This document shows positions 49,631 to 58,418 of a DNA stretch of 64,000 nucleotides, one piece after another. The position numbers and the translations under genes are program-made. Position 1 is the stretch's first letter; each line of letters begins with the position of its first letter. This DNA comes from DASVEG01 sp035540495. GTDB lineage: Bacteria > Actinomycetota > Acidimicrobiia > Acidimicrobiales > CADCTF01. Where the stretch lies: NCBI GenBank assembly GCA_035540495.1, contig DATLGL010000029.1, positions 179,801 through 243,800 on the forward strand. Reading direction: 5' to 3'. The notes under the pieces were generated by a model. That model was not told where the DNA came from and made no database searches. It saw only the letters and a list, made by a program, of their open reading frames with translations.

Positions 49631-49996
49631 CTACTTCGCGGCTCTCTCCTTGACGTCGGCGACGACGTAGAGCTTCCCGTCGGCCCGCAGCGGCTCCAGC
49701 CACACGTCGATCGGGACGCGGGTTCCGTCGGGGCGCTCGAGCTCCGGCTCGAGGCCCGGGTCCATCTCGCGTGGCTTCTCCTCGCTCATGAAGCCGCGGC
49801 GGTACGCCTGGTGGCCGAACCGCATCTTCTCGGGGACGAGCAGCTCGATCGCCTCGCCCCGGATGTCGTCGATGCCGACCCCACACAGCTCCTCGGCCGA
49901 CTTCGTCATCAGGACGATGAAACCCTGTGAGTCGACGACGACCAGCGCCCGGTCGTCGGACTCGAGCTTCTGCACCTCTTCGGGAAGATCACTCAT
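49631..49996 (-). CDS. Single PAS-domain protein
   Basis: This 121-residue protein is essentially one PAS domain: ALVVVDSQGFIVLMTKSAEELCG, an IELLVPEKMRFGHQAYR segment and PDGTRVPIDVWLEPL near the end. No output domain is attached, so it probably signals through a partner. The FGHQAYR tract resembles PAS domains that bind ligands such as heme or flavin, but ligand cannot be told. Confidence 0.75.
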   Translation of the reverse strand: MSDLPEEVQKLESDDRALVVVDSQGFIVLMTKSAEELCGVGIDDIRGEAIELLVPEKMRFGHQAYRRGFMSEEKPREMDPGLEPELERPDGTRVPIDVWLEPLRADGKLYVVADVKERAAK

Positions 49997-50058
49997 GGCA
50001 GGTGCAGTCCTACCCGAACAGTTCGCCTAACGAGAAGTTCTCGGGGAACAACTCCACC

Positions 50059-51075
50059 ATGACGTACGTCAACCCGTCAGGCGACTTCGACCGCGACGCG
50101 AACTACATCACGACACGCATCACTCGCGACGGCCGCGATGGCTACCCCGTCGAGCCCGGCCGGTACCGGCTGGTGGTCAGCCGGGCCTGTCCGTGGGCCA
50201 ACCGGGCGATCATCGTCAGGCGCCTGCTCGGCCTCGAGCAAGCGATCTCGATGGCCGTGGCCGGCCCGACGCACGACGAACGGAGCTGGACGTTCGACCT
50301 CGACCCGGGCGGCCGGGATCCCGTGCTCGGGTACGAGCGCTTGCAGGAGGCGTTTCTCGCCCGCTTCCCCGACTACTCGCGCGGGATCACGGTGCCGGCG
50401 ATCGTCGACATCCCCACCAAGCAGATCGTCACCAACGACTACCCGCAGATCACCATCGACTTCTCGCTCGAGTGGGCGGAGCACCACCGCAAGGGCGCGC
50501 CGCAGCTGTACCCCGAGCACCTGCGCGACGAGATCGACCAGGTGAACGACGTCGTGTTCCGCGACGTCAACAACGGCGTCTACCGGTGCGGCTTTGCCGG
50601 CACCCAGGAGGCCTACGAGAAGGCGTACCGCCGGCTGTTCGACCGCCTCGACTGGCTGTCGGAGCGCCTCGAGGGGCAGCGCTACCTCGTCGGCGACACG
50701 ATCACCGAGGCCGACGTCAGGCTCTTCACGACGCTCGTCCGCTTCGACGCGGTGTACCACGGGCACTTCAAGTGCAACCGGCAGAAGCTGACGGAGATGC
50801 CGGTGCTGTGGGCCTACGCACGCGATCTGTTCCAGACGCCCGGGTTCGGCGACACGATCGACTTCGACCACATCAAGCGCCACTACTACGTGGTGCACAC
50901 CGACATAAACCCGACCCAGATCGTGCCCGCGGGGCCGGAGTTGTCGAACTGGTTCGAGCCGCACGGGCGCGAGGTGCTCGGCGGCCGCCCGTTCGGTGAC
51001 GGCACGCCGCCCGGGCCGCCGCCGCAAGGGGAGACGGTCGCTACCGCGTCGGAGTTGCGCGGCGCAGCGATGTGA
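50059..51075 (+). CDS. Glutathionyl-hydroquinone-reductase-like (Xi-class GST) protein
   Basis: This 338-residue protein has the Xi-class active site SRACPWANRAIIVRRLLGLE, VTNDYPQITIDF and the all-alpha C-terminal domain with YRCGFAGTQEAYEKAYRRLF and TITEADVRLFTTLVRFD. The reaction is thiol-dependent reduction of S-conjugated quinones. In an actinobacterium mycothiol is a likelier thiol than glutathione. ATG 50059 is chosen; GTG 50002 is possible. Its 3' end overlaps the convergent DUF998 gene by 35 bases. Confidence 0.88.
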   Translation: MTYVNPSGDFDRDANYITTRITRDGRDGYPVEPGRYRLVVSRACPWANRAIIVRRLLGLEQAISMAVAGPTHDERSWTFDLDPGGRDPVLGYERLQEAFLARFPDYSRGITVPAIVDIPTKQIVTNDYPQITIDFSLEWAEHHRKGAPQLYPEHLRDEIDQVNDVVFRDVNNGVYRCGFAGTQEAYEKAYRRLFDRLDWLSERLEGQRYLVGDTITEADVRLFTTLVRFDAVYHGHFKCNRQKLTEMPVLWAYARDLFQTPGFGDTIDFDHIKRHYYVVHTDINPTQIVPAGPELSNWFEPHGREVLGGRPFGDGTPPGPPPQGETVATASELRGAAM

Positions 51076-51607
51076 CCGCTGCCGCCGCGATCCACGCGTG
51101 GCCGATCGAGATGCCGGTCCGTTGGAAGAGCCCGTTCGCGACGTCGAGCGTCGTCGCGACGAGGCACGCGGCGCACGCCACGCCGGCCGCGACCGACAGC
51201 GGGCGTGGGAACGGCCGGCGGGCCAGAAGGGGCGTGGCGGCGAGCGTCGCGTAGCCGATCGTCGCCGCGACGCCGTGGGCGAGGTCGCGGGTCGGTGAGC
51301 CGAGCGGGATGGCGGCGACACCCAGGCTCGCGATCCCGCTCAGGAGCGCGGCCGTGCCCGCCGCCCGCTCGCCGTGCGCGCGCGAGAAGCCGTAGCCGAA
51401 GGCGGCGAGGCCGGCGCCGAGCGCTGTGATGCCTGCGGTCATGGCGGCCTGAGTGGGTGCGCCGGTGGCGGCCAGGCGGCTGATCGCGTCGTGCACCGGC
51501 GAGTACGGGGCACCCGTGGTCGCGCCGAGCGCGGCCCACGACGCGGCGAACGCCACGGGGCCGGCGATCCCGCCCGTCAGCGCCGCCTGCGCTGTGCGTG
51601 CGTCCAC
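51041..51607 (-). CDS. DUF998 integral membrane protein
   Basis: This 188-residue protein has about six helices, with YSPVHDAISRLAATGAPTQAAM following the first, a DUF998 signature, and a central GERAAGTAALLSGIASLGVA helix. Function is unknown. Its 5' side faces the repeat-rich region upstream of the ABC operon. Confidence 0.82.
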   Translation of the reverse strand: MDARTAQAALTGGIAGPVAFAASWAALGATTGAPYSPVHDAISRLAATGAPTQAAMTAGITALGAGLAAFGYGFSRAHGERAAGTAALLSGIASLGVAAIPLGSPTRDLAHGVAATIGYATLAATPLLARRPFPRPLSVAAGVACAACLVATTLDVANGLFQRTGISIGHAWIAAAAVTSLRRATPTR

Positions 51608-51636
51608 ACGGCGACTATCGCATGCGCCCGCCTCCT

Positions 51637-51678
51637 AGCGACAAGCGACAAGCGACGAGCGACGAGCGACGAGAGACG
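51637..51678. repeat. Heptanucleotide tandem repeat (AGCGACA/G, six copies)
   Basis: Six contiguous 7-bp units start at 51637: AGCGACA twice, AGCGACG three times, then AGAGACG. The array lies between the divergent DUF998 and ABC genes. Length variation could change promoter spacing. Confidence 0.8.
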
Positions 51679-51697
51679 AACGTCGGCATCGCCTCGA

Positions 51698-51749
51698 CGA
51701 CCTGCGCGACAAAGGGCGCCTCGGAGACGTGCATCTGTCGCGCAGGTCG
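51698..51749. repeat. 14-bp perfect inverted repeat with 24-bp spacer
   Basis: CGACCTGCGCGACA (51698-51711) matches the complement of 51736-51749. It lies 67-118 bases before the ABC operon start and could be an operator or a leader hairpin. Confidence 0.65.
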
Positions 51750-51815
51750 CGCATCGAGGACCTCGTGCGCCGGAAATACCGCCCGCGCCACCGCCCATCC
51801 CTGCGACGATTCGGC

Positions 51816-52757
51816 ATGACCATCACGGTCGACGGGCTCACGAAGTCGTTCGTCACCGGCCGCCGCGCGAAGCGGCGGTCGTTCGACGCCGTCGACCACA
51901 TCTCGTTCGACGTGGAAGCGGGCGAGCGACTCGCGTACATCGGGCCGAACGGCGCCGGGAAGTCGACGTCGATCAAGATGCTGACCGGCATCCTCCATCC
52001 CTCCTCGGGCGCAGCGGAAGTGCTCGGACTCGTCCCGTGGCAGCAGCGGAAGACGCTGGCCCGCCGCATCGGCACGCTGTTCGGCCAGCGGTCGCAGCTG
52101 TGGTTCGAGCTCACACCCCGGCAGTCGTTGCGCATGCTGGCGGCGATCTTCGGCGTCGACGACGCCCGTCTGCCCGCGCGCCTCTCGGAGCTCGGCGAGC
52201 TGCTCGGAGCGACCGACCTGTTCGACGTGCCGGTGCGCAACCTGTCCCTCGGCCAGCGGATGCGGTGCGAGCTCGCGGCGTGCCTCCTGCACGGGCCGGA
52301 GATCCTCTTCCTCGACGAGCCCACGATCGGCCTCGACCTCGTCGGCAAGCAGCGGTTCCGCGAGCTGCTGGTTCGCCTCAACCAGGCCCAGCGGACGACG
52401 ATCTTCCTCACCTCGCACGACGTCGCCGACATCGAGCACGTCGCCGAACGCGTGATCGTCATCAACCACGGACGCGTCATCTACGACGACGACGTGGCGA
52501 CGATGCGCCGCACCCTCCTCGCCACGAAGCTGGTGGAGCTCACCCTCGACCATCCGGTCGAGGCCGTACACGTCGACGGAGCGACGGTCACCGAGCACAC
52601 CCCGACGACGATGAAGCTCGTCGTCGACACCCGCCAGCGCAACACGCGGCAGGTGGTCGACGCGCTTCTCGACGCACTCCCGGTGAGCGATCTGTCGATC
52701 GTCGACCCGCCCCTCGAGCAGGTGATCGCCGAGATCTACGAAGCGCCTCGAACATGA
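51816..52757 (+). CDS. ABC-2 exporter ATP-binding protein
   Basis: This 313-residue ATPase carries Walker A GPNGAGKSTS (family GPNGAGKT variant), signature LSLGQRMRCELA, Walker B LFLDEPTIGLD and the H-loop TSHD. It belongs to the daunorubicin/NatA type. It is followed by two membrane subunits with ATGA overlaps, so the complex is encoded as one operon. Substrate unknown; similar actinobacterial systems move lipids or drugs. Confidence 0.9.
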   Translation: MTITVDGLTKSFVTGRRAKRRSFDAVDHISFDVEAGERLAYIGPNGAGKSTSIKMLTGILHPSSGAAEVLGLVPWQQRKTLARRIGTLFGQRSQLWFELTPRQSLRMLAAIFGVDDARLPARLSELGELLGATDLFDVPVRNLSLGQRMRCELAACLLHGPEILFLDEPTIGLDLVGKQRFRELLVRLNQAQRTTIFLTSHDVADIEHVAERVIVINHGRVIYDDDVATMRRTLLATKLVELTLDHPVEAVHVDGATVTEHTPTTMKLVVDTRQRNTRQVVDALLDALPVSDLSIVDPPLEQVIAEIYEAPRT

Positions 52758-53536
52758 TCTGGCGCGCCTTCACCGTCAGCCTCGGCACGGCGATGCGGCG
52801 CGTCCTCGCGCAGCCGGCGAGCCTGATGTTCACCGTGGGCTTCTACCTCGCCGTCACGTCGGTGGTCTCGTCGCTGTGGCGCACGGCGGCCGATGCCAGC
52901 GGCGGGCTCGTGGTCGGCTACACCGCCGTCGCTCTCACCTGGTACATCGCGACGTCGGAGGCGGTGACGATCGCCTTGAACCAGCGGGTGATCGAGGAGA
53001 CGGGGGAGGCCATCGCATCGGGGGCGGTGGCCGTCGAGCTCCTGCGCCCGGTCTCGGTGTTGCTCGTGCGGGTTGCCATGGAGATCGGGCACACGCTGCC
53101 TCGCCTCGCGACGTGCATCCTCGTCGGGCTGGCGTACGCGCAGACGTTCGCGGGGGAGGCTCCGAACCTCGTCGCCCTCGCCCTCGCGGTGCCGTCGATG
53201 GTGCTCGCGGTCACGTGCAACCTCCTCGCGCAGCACGCCTTCGCCGCGGTGTCGTTCTGGATCCGCGACTCGCGCTCGACGTGGTTCCTGTACCAGAAGC
53301 TCGTGTTCATCGCCGGCGGCATGCTCCTGCCGCTGGAGGTGCTTCCCGACGGCATGGAGGCGGTCACCCGCGTGCTGCCGTTCATGGCGATGGCCTACGC
53401 ACCTGCCCGGCTCGCAAGCGGCCACGTCGAGCCGATGCTGCTCCTCGTCCAGATCGCCTGGCTGGTCGTACTCGGCGGCCTCGCCGTCGCTGCGTTCTCG
53501 AAGGGCGAGGCGCGCCTCCGGGTGGTGGGCGGATGA
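52754..53536 (+). CDS. ABC-2 exporter membrane subunit 1
   Basis: This 260-residue protein has six predicted helices, with MIWRAFTVSLGTAMRRVLAQ at the start and LVFIAGGMLLPLEVLPDGME near the end. The pattern resembles DUF990/ABC2-like permeases. It overlaps the ATPase gene by ATGA and the next subunit likewise. Confidence 0.85.
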   Translation: MIWRAFTVSLGTAMRRVLAQPASLMFTVGFYLAVTSVVSSLWRTAADASGGLVVGYTAVALTWYIATSEAVTIALNQRVIEETGEAIASGAVAVELLRPVSVLLVRVAMEIGHTLPRLATCILVGLAYAQTFAGEAPNLVALALAVPSMVLAVTCNLLAQHAFAAVSFWIRDSRSTWFLYQKLVFIAGGMLLPLEVLPDGMEAVTRVLPFMAMAYAPARLASGHVEPMLLLVQIAWLVVLGGLAVAAFSKGEARLRVVGG

Positions 53537-54300
53537 AGACGATGGTCGCGACCTCGCGCTCGGCGTTCTTCGAGGCGTGGGGCAACCGCGCCGGCTTCTG
53601 GACCCAGGTGCTGACGATGGTCGCCAACGACATCGCGTGGGTGGTGTTCTGGGTCCTCTTCTTCCGCGAGATCGGCGAGCTTCGGGGGTGGGACACGTCG
53701 CGGGTGCTCATGCTCCAAGCGATGCTCACCGTTGCCGGCGGGATCGTGCTCGGCTTCTTCTACAACGCCAGGGCGATCGGGCGGATGGCGGTCGGCGGGG
53801 AGCTCGACGCCGCGCTCGCCCTCCCGGTCTCGCCCCTGTCGTACCTGCTCGTGCGGCGGGTCAACACGACGAACCTCGGTGACATCGCGTTCGGCGTCGT
53901 GCTGTTCGCCATCGCCGGCAATCCGAACCCCGAGCGCATCGCGATCTTCGTGGTCGGTGTCGTCACCGCCGTCGTCACACTCACGGGGTTCCTCGTCGCG
54001 ATCGGGTCGCTCGCGTTCTGGGCCGGCCGCACCGACGCCGGCGATCTCGGCTTCCAGGCGATGCTCGTGTTCGCCTCGTACCCCGTCGACGTGTTCGGCG
54101 GCGCGGCGCGGATGTTCCTGTTCACGGTGATACCCGCCGCGTTCGTGGCCGCCGTTCCCGCTCGGCTCGTCGACGACTTCGACCTCGGCGTCGCCGCCAC
54201 GTGCCTCGCCGCAGCCGCCGTCTTCGCTGCGCTGGGGTGGGTCATGTTCCACGCCGGCCTGAAGCGCTACACGTCGGGTGCGGTGTGGACGAGAGCCTGA
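53533..54300 (+). CDS. ABC-2 exporter membrane subunit 2 (DUF990-like)
   Basis: This 255-residue protein has six predicted helices, an amphipathic opening MVATSRSAFFEAWGNRAGFW and QAMLVFASYPVDVFGGAARM, similar to PF06182-type permeases. It ends one base before the stop of the convergent BVMO-like gene. Confidence 0.85.
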   Translation: MKTMVATSRSAFFEAWGNRAGFWTQVLTMVANDIAWVVFWVLFFREIGELRGWDTSRVLMLQAMLTVAGGIVLGFFYNARAIGRMAVGGELDAALALPVSPLSYLLVRRVNTTNLGDIAFGVVLFAIAGNPNPERIAIFVVGVVTAVVTLTGFLVAIGSLAFWAGRTDAGDLGFQAMLVFASYPVDVFGGAARMFLFTVIPAAFVAAVPARLVDDFDLGVAATCLAAAAVFAALGWVMFHAGLKRYTSGAVWTRA

Positions 54301-54301
54301 G

Positions 54302-56260
54302 TCAGCGGCCGATCAGCTCGTAGTCGTCGGGGTTCGGCTCGAGGGTGCGCTGCCAGTACTCGAGCAACGTGAACGGCCAGTTCTGGGCCACGTGGCCGTG
54401 GTCGTTCTTGTACCAGCTGTTGACCTTCGAGACCCCCCACGCCATCCGCCGGTTCTCCGCGTCGCAACGTTCGTTGAACTCGTCGTGGACGTCCTTGCGG
54501 ACGTCGATCGCGGCGAGGTCGCGTTCGAGCATCAACTGGATGAGCCCGAGGATGTACCGGACGCCGAGCTCCGAGAAGTAGACGATCGAGCCGTTGATGA
54601 CGATGTTGGTGTTCGGGCCGTAGAGCAGGAACAGGTTCGGGAAGTTCGGGATCGTCACACCGAGGTACGCCCTCGCGTCGCCGCCCCACATCTCGTGGAG
54701 GTCGATGCCGCTGCGCCCGGTCACCTTCATCGGCGTGAGGAACTTCGATGCCTGGAACCCGGTGCCGTAGATGACGACGTCGGCCTCGTGCAGCTCGCCG
54801 TTCCGGTCGACGACGCCTTCGGGCGTGATCTCCCTGATCCCGTCGGTGACGAGGCGGACGTTGTCGCGCTTGAGCGTGCGGGCCCAGATCCCGTCGTCGA
54901 GGATCATCCGCTTCGCACCGACGGGGTAGTCGGGGATCGCGTGCTCGAGGAGGTCGGGCCGGTCGGCGAACTCCATCTGGAGGTAGCCGGTCAGCAACTG
55001 GCGCGCCATGTCGTTCATAGCGCTGACCGACTGCTCGCCGCCGTCCCACGCGGGGTCGACCCGCACGGTGGCCAGCGCGCCGTCGCCCATCCGCCAGAAG
55101 ATGAGGAAGCGGTTCCACTCGCTGTACGACGGCACGTGCTCGTACATCCACCGCATGGCCGACGGCACCTCTTGGTGGTACTTCGGCGACGGCGCGAGCC
55201 ACGGCGGCGTCCGCTGGAAGACCGTGACCTGCGCCGCCTCCTCGGCGACCTCGGGGATGAACTGCACGGCGCTCGCGCCCGTGCCGATGACGACGACGCG
55301 CTTCCCTGCGAGCTCCACGGAGTGATCCCAGCGGGCCGAGTGGAAGGCCGGACCGGTGAAGGTCTCGATCCCGGCGATGTCGGGCAGGTTCGGCCGGTTC
55401 AGCTGACCGACCGCGCTGACGATCGCGTTGGCGACGACCGTCTCCTCCGCGCCCGTCTTCCGGTCGCGCACGAGCACCCGCCACACGCCCTCCTCCTCGT
55501 CCCAGTCGGCGGATACGACCTCCGTCTCGAACCGCACGTGGCGGCGCACGTCGAACGCGTCGGCGCACTCCTTGAAGTACCGGTGGAGCACCGGCTGCGG
55601 CGAGTAGTGGAACGGCCAGTCGTGACGCTGCGCGAACGAGTAGCTGTAGTTGTGGTTCGGGTTGTCGACCCGGCACCCCGGATACTGGTTCTCGTACCAG
55701 GTGCCGCCGACGTCGTCGTTCTTCTCGAAGATCGTGAACTCGACCCCGGCCTGCTGCAGTCGATGGGCCGCGAGGATGCCCGACATGCCCGCCCCGATGA
55801 TCGCGACCCTGAAGTCGCGATCCGCAGCGAGCTCGTCCTTCCGGAACCGCGGGCCGCGCCGGTCTTCGCCGAGGTGGGCCATCTCCTCCTCGATCAGCGG
55901 CAGGTAGTCGCGCATGCCCTCGCCGCTGACGGCGTACTCCATGATGCGGAGGACGTCGTCGTCGGAGGGCACCGGCGCCGGCTCGCACCCGCCGTCGCGG
56001 AACGCGCGCAGCTTCTCGAGCGCGATGGCGCGGATCTCCGCCTGCTGCTCCTCGGTGAGGCCGTACTGGGGCATCTGCGCGAGCAGCGGGTTCGTCTTCA
56101 GGTGCTCGTGGAGGATCGACAGGTCGCCGGTCGCGTAGGCGAGCGCCGGGAGCAGGGGTGCGAGCTCGGCCTCGGCCAGGATCCGCTCGAGCTCCTCGTC
56201 CGATTCGGTGATCGGCTCGATCGCCTTGACGAACGGGCTGGACGTGAAGGTGTCAGCCAT
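54302..56260 (-). CDS. Baeyer-Villiger-type flavin monooxygenase
   Basis: This 652-residue enzyme has an N-terminal extension of about 150 residues, then FAD site GAGMSGILAAHRL, GTWYENQYPGCRVD (GxWxxNxYPG) and the BVMO fingerprint FTGPAFHSARWD (FxGxxxHxxxWD). The second Rossmann site is VVVIGTGASAVQFIPEV. It oxidises ketones to esters or lactones with NADPH and O2. The long N-terminal extension is shared with some larger actinobacterial BVMOs. It is translationally linked to the upstream acyl-CoA dehydrogenase (8-base overlap). Confidence 0.88.
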   Translation of the reverse strand: MADTFTSSPFVKAIEPITESDEELERILAEAELAPLLPALAYATGDLSILHEHLKTNPLLAQMPQYGLTEEQQAEIRAIALEKLRAFRDGGCEPAPVPSDDDVLRIMEYAVSGEGMRDYLPLIEEEMAHLGEDRRGPRFRKDELAADRDFRVAIIGAGMSGILAAHRLQQAGVEFTIFEKNDDVGGTWYENQYPGCRVDNPNHNYSYSFAQRHDWPFHYSPQPVLHRYFKECADAFDVRRHVRFETEVVSADWDEEEGVWRVLVRDRKTGAEETVVANAIVSAVGQLNRPNLPDIAGIETFTGPAFHSARWDHSVELAGKRVVVIGTGASAVQFIPEVAEEAAQVTVFQRTPPWLAPSPKYHQEVPSAMRWMYEHVPSYSEWNRFLIFWRMGDGALATVRVDPAWDGGEQSVSAMNDMARQLLTGYLQMEFADRPDLLEHAIPDYPVGAKRMILDDGIWARTLKRDNVRLVTDGIREITPEGVVDRNGELHEADVVIYGTGFQASKFLTPMKVTGRSGIDLHEMWGGDARAYLGVTIPNFPNLFLLYGPNTNIVINGSIVYFSELGVRYILGLIQLMLERDLAAIDVRKDVHDEFNERCDAENRRMAWGVSKVNSWYKNDHGHVAQNWPFTLLEYWQRTLEPNPDDYELIGR

Positions 56261-57530
56261 GGACCGACGCCACTCCCTTCGGTGCTTGCTGCGACATGAA
56301 GCCGAACAGGTAACCGGCCACCCGGCGCATCTGGATCTCCTCTGCGCCCTCGGTGATCCGGTACCGACGGTGATGACGGTAGATGTGCTCGAAGGGCTTG
56401 TGGCGCGAGTAGCCGAGCCCGCCGTGCACCTGCATGGCCCGATCAGCGGCCTCGCAGCACAGCCGGTTCGCCCAGTAGTTGCACATCGACACCTTGTCGG
56501 ACACCGAGAACGCGCCGTAGGTGTCCATCTCCCACGCCGTCTTGTGGATCAAGGCGCGGAGCATCTCGCACTGGGTCACGAGCTCGACGATCGGGAACTG
56601 GATGCCCTGGTTCTGCGCGAGCGGCTTGCCGAACGGGGCGCGCACCTTCGCGTACTCGATCGCCTGGTCGAGGCAGTACTCGGCCGCGCCGAGGCTGGAT
56701 GCCGCCTGGCGGATGCGGTTCTCGTTGAAGAACAGCTGCGTGACCGCGAGCCCCTTGCCCTCGCCACCGAAGATCGCGCTGTCGGGGACCCGCACGTCCG
56801 TCAGCCGGATGTGCCCGTGGTCGGTCGGCATGTTGAACGTCCAGAGGTACTCGACGATCTCGAACCCGGGGGAGTCGACAGGCGTGATGAAGGCGGTGAT
56901 GCCGCTGCCGTCGCCGTCGTTGCCCGAGGTGCGGGCGAAGATCAGCGCGTGCTTGGCCCGGTGGATGCCGGTGTTCCAGGTCTTCTCGCCGTTGATCACC
57001 CACTCGTCGCCGTCGCGGCGGGCGGTCGTCTCCATCCACGTCGCGTCCGACCCGTGTTCGGGCTCGGTGATGCCGAAGGTGAACCCGCCCGTTCCCTCGA
57101 GCAGCTTCGGCACCCACTCCGCCTTCTGCTCCTCGGTGCCGTGGTGGAGCATGAGCAGCAGCCCGACGTTGTTGCCGACGATCGACGACTCGTTCTGCAG
57201 GTCGTTGTGGAGGCCGAGGCCCTTGCGGGCGAGGTGCTCGCGGATGATCGCCATCGCGAGGTTGGAGCCCTCACGCCCGCCGTACTCCTTCGGGAACGCG
57301 TACCGGTAGTGGCCGGCCGCGTCGGCCCGCCGGCGCATCTCGCCCAGCAGCGCCTCCCACTCCTCGTTCGGCAGGCCGCCCCGATCCCAGTCGGTGCGTG
57401 CGTCTTCCCGGCGGTGGTCGAAGAACCGGATGTTGTCGTTCTCCTGCTCGAGCGGCTTGATCTCCCGCTCGATGAACTCGTCGAGCTCGACGAGGTAGTC
57501 CGCGATGTCCTGGGGGATCCGGAAGTCCAC
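56253..57530 (-). CDS. Acyl-CoA dehydrogenase
   Basis: This 425-residue flavoenzyme has FGITEPEHGSDATWMETTARR, WVINGEKTWNTGIHRAKH, GEGKGLAVTQLFFNENRIRQAASS and C-terminal MQVHGGLGYSRHKPFEHIYRHHRRYRI. The C-terminal EGAEEIQMRRVAGYLFG contains the usual catalytic region. The pairing with a BVMO suggests stepwise oxidation of cyclic or branched lipids. GTG 57530. Confidence 0.9.
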   Translation of the reverse strand: MDFRIPQDIADYLVELDEFIEREIKPLEQENDNIRFFDHRREDARTDWDRGGLPNEEWEALLGEMRRRADAAGHYRYAFPKEYGGREGSNLAMAIIREHLARKGLGLHNDLQNESSIVGNNVGLLLMLHHGTEEQKAEWVPKLLEGTGGFTFGITEPEHGSDATWMETTARRDGDEWVINGEKTWNTGIHRAKHALIFARTSGNDGDGSGITAFITPVDSPGFEIVEYLWTFNMPTDHGHIRLTDVRVPDSAIFGGEGKGLAVTQLFFNENRIRQAASSLGAAEYCLDQAIEYAKVRAPFGKPLAQNQGIQFPIVELVTQCEMLRALIHKTAWEMDTYGAFSVSDKVSMCNYWANRLCCEAADRAMQVHGGLGYSRHKPFEHIYRHHRRYRITEGAEEIQMRRVAGYLFGFMSQQAPKGVASVHG

Positions 57531-57540
57531 CCCCGCAACT

Positions 57541-57546
57541 TAGGGT
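57541..57546 (+). promoter_or_regulatory. Candidate -10 element for the DUF2236 gene
   Basis: TAGGGT ends eight bases before ATG 57555 in the 24-base divergent gap with the acyl-CoA dehydrogenase gene. Confidence 0.38.
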
Positions 57547-57554
57547 TCTGGTCG

Positions 57555-58412
57555 ATGCCCGAGTCGGTGTTCCCTCCGCATGCCGTCGTCCGCAGGGTGA
57601 ACGCCGAGCCACCGATCTCCACCGGTGCGGGGCGCGCGCTGTTGCTGCAGCTCGCGCACCCTGCCGTCGCCCAAGGCGTTGCCGACCACAGCGAGTTCAA
57701 GGCCAACCCGTTCAAGCGGCTGCAGGGCACGCTCGAGGCGATGTACGTGGTCGTGTTCGGGCCTCGGGACCTGGCCGAGGGTGTGGGCCGCCGGATCCGG
57801 TGGATCCACGAGTTCGTCGTCGGCCCCTCGTACGCCGCGAACGACCCCGCGAACCTGCTGTGGGTGCACGCCACCCTCGTCGACACCGCCATGCGCTGCC
57901 ACGACGAGATGCTCCGCCCGCTCCGCCCCGCCGAGGCGGAGACGTACTACCAGGAGATGACGAGGGTCGCGACGTTCTTCGGCCTGGCTCGCGACGACCA
58001 ACCGGCGACGTTGGCGGAGTTCCGCTCGTACTTCTCCGACACCGTGCGCTCGCTCCACTTCACCGACACCGGGCGGGACCTGGCGCGTTTCATCGTTCGG
58101 CCGGAGCTCCCTCTCGATCTCCACGTCCCGCTCGCGCCGGTCGTCGCGCTGCACCGCCTGGTGACGCTCGGGCTGACCCCCGCCCACCTGCGCGACGAGC
58201 TCGGGTTGCGGTGGGGACCGCGGGAGCAGCGGCGCTTCGAGGCCGCCACCGGCAGCCTCCGGCGGGTGTTCCGATCGACGCCCCGTCTCGTGCGCACGCT
58301 GCCGACCCTGGCTCAGGGCCCGCTGCTGATCCGACAGGCCCGCCGCCACGTCGCGGCGTTCGACGCGCGTCAGGCGCAACGCGTGACACAGGCGGCTCGA
58401 AGGAGTACCTAG
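57555..58412 (+). CDS. DUF2236 (MpaB-type oxygenase-like) protein
   Basis: This 285-residue helical protein has LLLQLAHPAVAQGVADHSEF and LLWVHATLVDTAMRCHDEML, the DUF2236 histidines that in latex-clearing (Lcp) and MpaB-type proteins sit near heme. Histidines at HPAVAQG, DHSEF, WIHEF and WVHATL are in place. Substrate is unknown. A PEP-enzyme-like gene follows six bases later, suggesting joint function. Confidence 0.8.
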   Translation: MPESVFPPHAVVRRVNAEPPISTGAGRALLLQLAHPAVAQGVADHSEFKANPFKRLQGTLEAMYVVVFGPRDLAEGVGRRIRWIHEFVVGPSYAANDPANLLWVHATLVDTAMRCHDEMLRPLRPAEAETYYQEMTRVATFFGLARDDQPATLAEFRSYFSDTVRSLHFTDTGRDLARFIVRPELPLDLHVPLAPVVALHRLVTLGLTPAHLRDELGLRWGPREQRRFEAATGSLRRVFRSTPRLVRTLPTLAQGPLLIRQARRHVAAFDARQAQRVTQAARRST

Positions 58413-58418
58413 GAGGAC

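Noticed and set aside
51637..51678. Heptamer array as CRISPR
   Set aside because: Units are seven bases, contiguous, without spacers.
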